Positions 7,216 through 14,277 of a DNA stretch of 21,282 bases are shown here, one piece after another. The stretch is taken from the IMG/VR virus record IMGVR_UViG_3300025282_000303, positions 1 to 21,282 of that record. One strand, written 5' to 3'. This DNA is from a virus. Under the pieces are notes generated by a model. The model did no database searches. It saw only the letters and a list, made by a program, of their open reading frames with translations, and was not told where the DNA came from. The number at the start of each line of letters is the position of its first letter. Position 1 is the stretch's first letter. A program made the translations under genes and the position numbers.

Positions 7216-7998
7216 TTAGCCTAGCCCAGCAGCCCTTCGTGCTGCTGCTTGTGCCTGAGAAGATCGGTCACCCTGATTATATCTCTCAAGCAACCTGCCC
7301 TCATCGGTGGAAGCTGCTGGTGTCGATTGACTATCGTCAAAAGACTGCGAGGGAACTAGCTGTGCCTTCAGCCTAGCTATTTCCGCATCCTTTTCCCTAT
7401 CGGATTTCATGCGTTTCGCCGCTGCTTCCATGCTCTGAGGATCTTGATATTTCCTCAACTCTGCCAAGTCCGGCAGATTTAAGTCGTATTGTGCAGCAAA
7501 GTGTTCTGCTGCTGCTGACTGACCCTGTATATGCCTAACGTAATCTGATTGCTGTTGCTGTATCTGTGCAACCTGTGCCTGTTGCGAAGACCAGTTCTGT
7601 GCAATCTGATCAGCTTGTTCAGGTAAATAGCCCTGTTGCTCAAGCTGCTGCCTATAGTGGTCAGTCTGTTGTTGTATCTGTGTTTGGTATTGCGCCTGTG
7701 CATACTGAGCATTCTGCTGTTCAACTTCCTGTATACGCCTGGTTAAGTCGTCTATAGGCGGAGCAGCAGGAGGAGCCTCTTCAGTTACTAGCGGGGCAGT
7801 GCTTGGCGACGAAGAGGCTTCGTTAGTATCCCCCTGACCTTCTTGTGACGATGAAGGCTCTGTAGTATCCTCTGCCGGAGACGCTGATACATCCTCAAAT
7901 GTATTCGCTCCTGCAAAGTCACCTGTAATATCCGTAGTAGTATTCCCTGTGTCCACAGGTGCTTCATTCTCTATAGGTTGTTCTGCCTGATTTACCAT
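7216..7998 (-). CDS. Capsid scaffolding protein
   Basis: This 260-residue protein starts at ATG 7998 behind AAAGGA. Residues 1-90 are acidic, Ser/Thr/Pro-rich and probably disordered (DTTEPSSSQEGQGDTNEASS). Residues about 90-165 are strongly Gln-rich and helical (QVEQQNAQYAQAQYQ). A charged helical stretch follows (ELRKYQDPQSMEAAAKRMKS, DREKDAEIARLKAQL), and the C-terminus ends in a short basic helix (SSQAQAAARRAAGLG). This arrangement, located directly before the coat gene, is that of phage scaffolding proteins, which organise coat assembly from inside the procapsid through a basic C-terminal helix. No protease motif is present, so it is not a fused scaffold-protease. Family assignment rests on composition and position, not on sequence similarity. 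Confidence 0.78.
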   Translation of the reverse strand: MVNQAEQPIENEAPVDTGNTTTDITGDFAGANTFEDVSASPAEDTTEPSSSQEGQGDTNEASSSPSTAPLVTEEAPPAAPPIDDLTRRIQEVEQQNAQYAQAQYQTQIQQQTDHYRQQLEQQGYLPEQADQIAQNWSSQQAQVAQIQQQQSDYVRHIQGQSAAAEHFAAQYDLNLPDLAELRKYQDPQSMEAAAKRMKSDREKDAEIARLKAQLVPSQSFDDSQSTPAASTDEGRLLERYNQGDRSSQAQAAARRAAGLG

Positions 7999-8011
7999 AT
8001 CTTTTCCTTTC

Positions 8012-8048
8012 GACCTTTAAAATACTATTAGTATAGCCCAAACGTCAA
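8012..8048 (-). promoter_or_regulatory. Candidate sigma70-like promoter for the scaffold/capsid genes
   Basis: Read on the minus strand, TTGACG (8048-8043) is followed after 18 bases by TATTTT (8024-8019), about 20 bases before the scaffold ATG. The -35 matches the consensus at five of six positions and the -10 at four. A perfect 13-base inverted repeat (8022-8034) overlaps the -10 area. The gap sits just where abundant capsid proteins would need extra transcripts. It is a pattern match only and could be chance in an A/T-rich gap. Confidence 0.3.
8022..8034. other. 13-base perfect inverted repeat before the scaffold gene
   Basis: ATACTATTAGTAT has arms of six bases around a single central base. 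It lies in the 46-base gap between the giant protein stop and the scaffold start, over a candidate -10 element. It may be an operator or simply A/T-rich sequence. Confidence 0.3.
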
Positions 8049-11000
8049 TTCGCTGTAGTCACGTTGCGTGGGATGAATCCCGATTTAGTAGTTCCGTATA
8101 ACTGATTGAAAAATAGTTGCCCACGAGTTGTCTCGCCTTCATGATAGCCCCTGCCTCCATACCAGTAAACTAATAATGTATCTAAGTAAGGGAATCCTCT
8201 CTGGGCGGATTCTTGTGCGATTAGCATCTTTCTCCTGGTAGTACGAACTTTCCGTAACGAATCAATATGAGGGTTCGCATCTACATACGCATTCTTTTGT
8301 GCCATATTAGGCAAGGCGTTATATTGATCCCATTGCTGCTGAAGTGCAGCAGAGGGATTACTCGTTAACTTGCTAACATCCTTCCCTATGTTCCAGTAAG
8401 TAGATAGATACCTGCGGGCGTTATCATACTTTGTCTCTGTCTCAGACATACTAGCCTGTAGTTCCCGGATGAAGTCAGCGTATACATTGTTTCCTTTAGC
8501 CTCAGAGGAAATTCGCATTTTATCCAGGAACTCATCTCTAATCTGATAGAACTTTACCCAGTCAGCAGATTCAGGGTGATCTCCTTCAGGCTCAATCGCG
8601 TAGTAACGTGCGATTAAGAGTTGCGTTCCTTGCCTTGTATCCTTTATCTGTCCCGCTGCTGTGTATAAAGACTCGTAATAAGCATCCCTGGCATCATCAT
8701 CCATAGCGTGAACAGAACGATCATATACTTCGGCAAGAGCCATCTTCATTCCCATTCGCTTATAAATTTTCTTCTTACGTTCTTCTATCCACTTAGTAGG
8801 ATCAATACCAGTAGTATTATCTTTCCTCCACTTATCAAGTTCCCCATCGAGTCTTTGCTGCTCAAACCTTAACTTGTCATTAACCTGCCTTGAAATGATA
8901 GCCGCGTCACGAATCTCCTTGGTAGAAATCTCAGGGAACGCTTCTTCCGTTTCCCTTCGTGCCATCTGCGCCAGTCCACCTCCACGCGCGGTAAAGTCAG
9001 AATCCTTATCAGCAGCCCCTGGAGAATAAGCGTTCATAAGTTTCGTAATGAACGGGAGTTTCAGGCGTGGTCTGCGAATCTCTTTCTGGAACTGTTCATA
9101 GTCTTTCGCATCAAGGTTAGTTACAAACTCTGTCCTGCTCGTCCGGTCCATCTCCCGGTACTCTGCTACTCGTTCCTCCATAGGTCTTGCTTCTTCTTCA
9201 CGGAAACTATCCAGCATACGAACAAGATAATCAGCCATAGTTAAGGCTTCCTGTCCTACCCCACCTGTAGCACTCGTGAAGAAATGCTCTGCTCTCTTTG
9301 GGCTACTTATTCGATTCTTGATCCAGTCGGGTAGATCCGTATCATATACAGCCTGGGCAGCCCTGATTGAAGCCTCGGAGCTACGAGTATCATATTGCTC
9401 TGGAGGAAGTTCATCTCTCAATCCAAGCCCAACAACAGGCTGATCACGGAACACATCCTGACCAGTTCTAACTTCATACAGATATCTTGCTAATTCCGGC
9501 ACCGGGATACCCTCACCCAGAGGAGACTGCTCCTTGTATAAGTTATAAGCAAAAGTTTTCAAGTCAACTGGCACCTCGTTGTGCAAGTGATCAACCATAA
9601 AAGTCACAGGCTGAAACACCATGTTCCAATCACGCAACCTGTGAGGAATAACAAGGTATCTAAGTTTTGGTCTTTTAGTCGTTACGTCAAAGATGTACTC
9701 ACCGTCCTCGTTCTTTGGAGGAGGCAGCATAATAATTATAGAATTGTTTCTGACATATTCAGGAACATCATAATATAGAGGAATTCCGTCATATTCCCAT
9801 TGTTTATTCCATGACATCTGTATGAAAGCATAAACACTTGTCGCAGCACCCACGCGCAACGCAACCGACTTCGGTCCACCCAGATCCGTCCTAAAAGCCC
9901 CGGCAGTTCCTGTTTCAAATGCCTTTCCCGGTGAGCCGACACCAGCCCTAAACATGCCCTTCCCAGGTTCAAGGAACTGATACTTGGGAACGCTCTCGTG
10001 AGAAACCCGAAGACCCTTAAAAGGTCCTTCTTCAATAAGATTAGTTGTTTCGTTAACTTTATATTGCCTCATTTTTACTTTAGGCAACAGATTGATTCCC
10101 ATTGCGCGGAACGGGTATTTCATGCCTTCCATAGTAGCATTCAGAAACAGAATATAACTATTCAGTTCCCTGATCATATCGCCACCACGCCCGAAGTCCA
10201 GAGTAGATTGCACTCCAGCTATCGAAGCTGCTTTTGCTTCAGCCGAGTCAATTAATCCTACTCCTGTCTTGTTCCAGTTGGTATGTAGCTCATACTCCCA
10301 GTCACGCTGATCGAGTTTCATCAGGCGTTTCCACTCTGCTTTGCCTTCTTTATCTCCGAGCCTGTTTCTTAACCCCCTCCTAAAAGATTTACGTGCAATC
10401 ACGTAACGAACTGACTGCTCTGCAAGTGTACCCGCCGCAGGAACAGTCTTCCATACCTTTATCCCCGCCAGATACTTGCTATCTTTCCATGTCTGATTAT
10501 CGATACCCATCATTTCCTTTGCTGAATCTTTTATCATTTTTTCTATTTCCGCTTGCCGTCCGGGTCCTTCTAGTGCCTTTACTATTTTGGCATCGTGCCG
10601 AGAGTCTGTAACGGCTTTAGAAAGTTTTCGATACTGATCTGGAGTAGGATCAAATACCCTGGCTAGCATTCCACCACTACCCGTGAATATCTGCTCGAAT
10701 CGATCCTCTGTCTTGAAAGCTATGTTTGCCGCGCTCTTTGCGAGCCTTTGCAAACTCTCATGAGGAACTTTTAATCCGGCAACCATTGTGCCAGTAAACA
10801 TATCGATGAATTGGTTCTTAACAATAAAGACAGGGCTAAACGTAGTTAACGCTCCTCTGAAGAATCCGTTTGACATTGCTAATGTATTCTTTAGAAATCC
10901 CCTTGAACCTACTCCCCGAACAGCTAAAGCACCACGCCCGTATATCGTATTCCAAAGAGTCGGACTAACCGCACCACCCGCTTCATTTGCCGCGAAAACC

Positions 11001-13915
11001 ATTCGTTCACCCTCGCGGAAGAACGTAATCACTCCTGATTTCATATCCTCATTGTATCCAGGAAGATCCACCTCATCGAATTTATATTTAGGCTCCGGTC
11101 TTTTCGCGCCCGTCGCAATAACATACTGGTTCTTGTTCCCTACGGGCTTACTGAGAATCCCCTCGTCAACCAACTTGTCCACAATAACTCTAATCTCTTT
11201 ATCACCTGCTTTAATGTCATCAATCAGTAATTGTCCCTTAATACGTCCGAGTCCAACCGTAGTTTCCCCTGGGTCTATCCGTAGCACTTTTGACACAGTG
11301 TCATAAACATGACTATCGTCAACAATCGTTTTAGTAAACTTACTGCTTACATTAACTAAACCGTGTTCCTCAAACAAACCCATCTCAAAGAGATCGTTCA
11401 GCAAATCATTCTCAGCAGCACGCATCTCGTCTGCCATCAAATGTTTCAGCATGATCTCTCCAGTTATTGGCTTTGCTGTATAACCGATATCCTCAACCCC
11501 CTCTATTGGGATAGCAGCAAACTCATCCCATGCTCCCTTGGATAACGCGGGACCTCCACGCGCACCAGGACGGAGTAATCCGCTTCTGGTTGACGCTGCT
11601 TCTATGTAAGACATCGGCATATACCACGGCTCTCTTATCAACCTGCCTCTGGGTGTCGGTTCTAGTTTTTCCATAATCTTATTGTAACGAATAACAAGAG
11701 CATCAATCCGTTCACGAGCAGCAGCACGGGCAGCATCATCTGTCGCTCCCGCTCGTTCAAACAAGGTATTGGCTCGTTTGATTGCGTCAGGTCTTGCATT
11801 TGTAGCAGGAGCTTTCTGCAATATTCTGCGTTCTGCGTTAGTCGCTGCCTGATAGTTGTCCCATAGCTGCTTTATCTGATCAGTCTCATTGGCAGCCATT
11901 TCCGCTATCTCCTCATCTACCATGTCATATTGCTCGAAGAATTCCCTGGAAATAACTTTGCTCTCAAACTGCCTGCGTCTTGACATTCTCATCATGTCCC
12001 GTGTGTCCCTTGCCACATCCTCAAGCCAGTCCAACTGATCCTGTGTATACTTCTTAAATAAATCAGATCCTTCGCTCACATCAGTCCATCTCTTAATCAT
12101 CTCTTTATCGACCAGGACTCCCTGCTCATTTATAAGTTTCCCAGCCTCATCAAATTCATAGTCTAAGAATCTCAGAGGTCCGCGTCCCGGAACCAACGGA
12201 TCTACTTGTTTCCATGCGTCATTTTCGTCATATAGATAACCTGCGCGTTTCGCAAACACGTAACGATCAATATCGAGCCTCTTAATACCACCCTGGGACA
12301 CCGCGGGGTCCAGACTGTTTTTTAGGTAATTAGCAAAGAATATCGGTGCCTTCATCTTCGCTCCCGCAGCAAGACGCCCCTTGGTCACAACGTCAAACTT
12401 GCCACCTGGCTCAAAGATTTTACCCTTAACTATCACATTAGAACGCCAGAAGTTCTCCTGAAGATTAGTCAACAAGAATTGCCCGTTGTGAAACTTGTTC
12501 ATGAATACGATATAACTGTCTGCCGCTCTACCTGTATTCATTCTCTGCACAAAAGGAACCTTGCCACTAAGTTCCGTAGTTAACCTGGCAAAGCTATCCA
12601 GCATTTGAGTAGTTGTTTGTTTTGCCATAGCTATAGGATTCAACCATTTACTAGACTCTAATCCATCAGTCACTACAGAGCTTGCAGGATCACTCGATGC
12701 TTTAGGTCCTATAGTTTCAGGAAGTATTTTGTTATCAGGAGGAGCTACCCGCCTACCGGCAGGAGGAGGAACAGCAGGAGCATCAGTCGCAAGATCAGCA
12801 GCCGCCTCTTCAACTCGCCGCAGGTCTATATCTGCTTCGTCAAGCCTACCTAACACTTTAGCACCCGCTGACACATTAGCCTTTGGATTTTCCCTTAGTT
12901 GATTATCCGCAGTCAGGGCAAACCTGTCAGTTATGCCCGTGGTAGTTGTTTTCGCGTAAGCCATGTTAGCATTCTTCAATACCTCTTCAGGAGGAATCCC
13001 TTCTTTAATTGCCGCTGTACCCTCAGAACGTAAATAATTGGTATGCTGACGAAGTAAGCCCCAGTCAGCAGTCTTCCTTCCTAAAGGTGCGGCAATAGCA
13101 CCCACTCCTCTACCCAAACCTCTGGCTGGTACTGAAATAGCTTTCATTGCTGCACGTTCAGCAATATCTAAAGGTTTCAGTGCTGCTTCACCTACCTTTA
13201 AGGCACCTCTTGCCGCTGCTGCAACTCCAGGAGCCTGTCTTGTAAGTGTGCCTGTAGGTTGGAACCGACCCGCTCCTTCAACCCCTTTTGCTATCCTTGC
13301 TCCAGCAGGTCCAAGCATCTTCCCTGCCCGTGTTGCTGCCAAAGCTCCTCTTGCTACTCCCGCAGGTGGAAATAAAAAGTAAGGGAATTCTTCTAAAGTT
13401 CCACGCATAAATGGAGGTAACTTATAAAGTTCCTCTCCAACCTGCCTGACCTCTGTCTTTGAAAGAGGACGACCTAACTCCTGATACTTCTGGTATAGAG
13501 CTTTTTCTATATTCGCGTAACGCCTTGTTCCGGGTGCAGCATATATAGGATCTCGCCTGCTTGTTTCATACGGAGCATACGGTCCGGGCAAAGTAGCAAT
13601 ATTGTGCCTAATCGCACTTGGTAGAAACTTCCCTTCGGGTGTTACCCACGCATCTGGCTTCCATGCGAAGTTAAATGCACCGGGTCCCGGCTCCCACCTA
13701 ACAGGTAATGACTGGGTTAACCCTTCAACTATAGGAGCGAGGGCTTCCTGTTTCAGGAACTCGAAAGGAGCAGCAAGTTTTTCAATCCCTGCGGTAGCTC
13801 CCCGCACAGCAGGACCCAAGAAGCTAGCCCAGACGCTAGGGTCTTGCACGACTTGTTGAGCCGCCTGTTCAGCAGCTATCCGTGCTGCTTCGCTAGGGAA
13901 TCGTGGCGTAGTCAT
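8045..13915 (-). CDS. Giant LPD38-like polyvalent / putative ejected internal virion protein
   Basis: At 1956 residues this is the largest gene here (28% of the window). It starts at ATG 13915, sharing a base with the previous stop (TAATG). Residues about 170-290 are Gly/Ala-rich and helical (GAGARIAKGVEGAGRF, ARGLGRGVGAIAAPLGRK) and might contact membranes. A Pro-rich linker lies near 385. The core (about 760-1450) carries hallmarks I associate with LPD38, a domain of phage polyvalent proteins: EPWYMPMSY near 767, FREGERMVFAAN, LTTFSPVFIVKNQFIDMFTG near 1030, STLDFGRGGDMIRELN then FLNATMEG near 1240-1260, and PEYVRNNSI with LVIPHRLRDWN near 1425. A segment near 895-935 (IRVIVDKLVDEGILS, GNKNQYVI) resembles a winged helix. 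The C-terminal 500 residues are charged and helical. Its place between portal and scaffold suggests a protein packed in the head and delivered with DNA. No lysozyme, protease or polymerase motif is visible. Confidence 0.6.
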   Translation of the reverse strand: MTTPRFPSEAARIAAEQAAQQVVQDPSVWASFLGPAVRGATAGIEKLAAPFEFLKQEALAPIVEGLTQSLPVRWEPGPGAFNFAWKPDAWVTPEGKFLPSAIRHNIATLPGPYAPYETSRRDPIYAAPGTRRYANIEKALYQKYQELGRPLSKTEVRQVGEELYKLPPFMRGTLEEFPYFLFPPAGVARGALAATRAGKMLGPAGARIAKGVEGAGRFQPTGTLTRQAPGVAAAARGALKVGEAALKPLDIAERAAMKAISVPARGLGRGVGAIAAPLGRKTADWGLLRQHTNYLRSEGTAAIKEGIPPEEVLKNANMAYAKTTTTGITDRFALTADNQLRENPKANVSAGAKVLGRLDEADIDLRRVEEAAADLATDAPAVPPPAGRRVAPPDNKILPETIGPKASSDPASSVVTDGLESSKWLNPIAMAKQTTTQMLDSFARLTTELSGKVPFVQRMNTGRAADSYIVFMNKFHNGQFLLTNLQENFWRSNVIVKGKIFEPGGKFDVVTKGRLAAGAKMKAPIFFANYLKNSLDPAVSQGGIKRLDIDRYVFAKRAGYLYDENDAWKQVDPLVPGRGPLRFLDYEFDEAGKLINEQGVLVDKEMIKRWTDVSEGSDLFKKYTQDQLDWLEDVARDTRDMMRMSRRRQFESKVISREFFEQYDMVDEEIAEMAANETDQIKQLWDNYQAATNAERRILQKAPATNARPDAIKRANTLFERAGATDDAARAAARERIDALVIRYNKIMEKLEPTPRGRLIREPWYMPMSYIEAASTRSGLLRPGARGGPALSKGAWDEFAAIPIEGVEDIGYTAKPITGEIMLKHLMADEMRAAENDLLNDLFEMGLFEEHGLVNVSSKFTKTIVDDSHVYDTVSKVLRIDPGETTVGLGRIKGQLLIDDIKAGDKEIRVIVDKLVDEGILSKPVGNKNQYVIATGAKRPEPKYKFDEVDLPGYNEDMKSGVITFFREGERMVFAANEAGGAVSPTLWNTIYGRGALAVRGVGSRGFLKNTLAMSNGFFRGALTTFSPVFIVKNQFIDMFTGTMVAGLKVPHESLQRLAKSAANIAFKTEDRFEQIFTGSGGMLARVFDPTPDQYRKLSKAVTDSRHDAKIVKALEGPGRQAEIEKMIKDSAKEMMGIDNQTWKDSKYLAGIKVWKTVPAAGTLAEQSVRYVIARKSFRRGLRNRLGDKEGKAEWKRLMKLDQRDWEYELHTNWNKTGVGLIDSAEAKAASIAGVQSTLDFGRGGDMIRELNSYILFLNATMEGMKYPFRAMGINLLPKVKMRQYKVNETTNLIEEGPFKGLRVSHESVPKYQFLEPGKGMFRAGVGSPGKAFETGTAGAFRTDLGGPKSVALRVGAATSVYAFIQMSWNKQWEYDGIPLYYDVPEYVRNNSIIIMLPPPKNEDGEYIFDVTTKRPKLRYLVIPHRLRDWNMVFQPVTFMVDHLHNEVPVDLKTFAYNLYKEQSPLGEGIPVPELARYLYEVRTGQDVFRDQPVVGLGLRDELPPEQYDTRSSEASIRAAQAVYDTDLPDWIKNRISSPKRAEHFFTSATGGVGQEALTMADYLVRMLDSFREEEARPMEERVAEYREMDRTSRTEFVTNLDAKDYEQFQKEIRRPRLKLPFITKLMNAYSPGAADKDSDFTARGGGLAQMARRETEEAFPEISTKEIRDAAIISRQVNDKLRFEQQRLDGELDKWRKDNTTGIDPTKWIEERKKKIYKRMGMKMALAEVYDRSVHAMDDDARDAYYESLYTAAGQIKDTRQGTQLLIARYYAIEPEGDHPESADWVKFYQIRDEFLDKMRISSEAKGNNVYADFIRELQASMSETETKYDNARRYLSTYWNIGKDVSKLTSNPSAALQQQWDQYNALPNMAQKNAYVDANPHIDSLRKVRTTRRKMLIAQESAQRGFPYLDTLLVYWYGGRGYHEGETTRGQLFFNQLYGTTKSGFIPRNVTTAN

Positions 13916-14271
13916 TAGAAGTAAATGTGCCTCGTACTAGGCGCATACCTACTGGTAGTAACGCCTCTTTGATACGGAGATAACTGTGCATACCTTTGTG
14001 TAAATGGAACAGTGCTTAAGAAATCTCCAAAGGTAGACCACTGTGAAGGATCTTTCCTCTGAGATATTTCCTGCGCCCGCTTACCAAGATACTGATTGTA
14101 TATATTGCTATATCTTCCAGACCAGTAATCCTGTGCGCGTTGCTGCATTGGAGCGGTTCCTCCGAACCCCTGTCTGCCCACGGCACCCATGTATGCTGTT
14201 TGCGGTTCTTCCTCTAATAAAGTCGAATAGAAATCATCAAAGGTATTTCTTCTGTTATTTTGCATAGTCAT
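13915..14271 (-). CDS. Small protein of the putative ejection cassette, function unknown
   Basis: This 118-residue protein starts at ATG 14271 with AGGTGA six bases upstream. A second ATG at 14265 is two codons inside, but the spacing favours the first. Its stop overlaps the giant gene's ATG, so the two are probably translated together. The sequence is rich in Tyr, Gln and Arg and lacks hydrophobic segments (RAQDYWSGRYSNIYNQYLGK, FGDFLSTVPFTQRYAQLSPY). The compact, polar and aromatic composition fits a small internal head protein or a partner of the giant protein. I do not recognise it; the role is inferred from tight coupling and position. Confidence 0.5.
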   Translation of the reverse strand: MTMQNNRRNTFDDFYSTLLEEEPQTAYMGAVGRQGFGGTAPMQQRAQDYWSGRYSNIYNQYLGKRAQEISQRKDPSQWSTFGDFLSTVPFTQRYAQLSPYQRGVTTSRYAPSTRHIYF

Positions 14272-14277
14272 AATTAA

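Noticed and set aside
10788-11306. 172-residue open frame on the plus strand
   Set aside because: It is antisense to the giant gene, has no ribosome site, and its sequence is unlike a folded protein.
8045-13915. Giant protein as a tape measure
   Set aside because: It lies between portal and scaffold rather than after tail-tube genes, lacks long coiled repeats, and carries LPD38-like blocks; kept only as an alternative.
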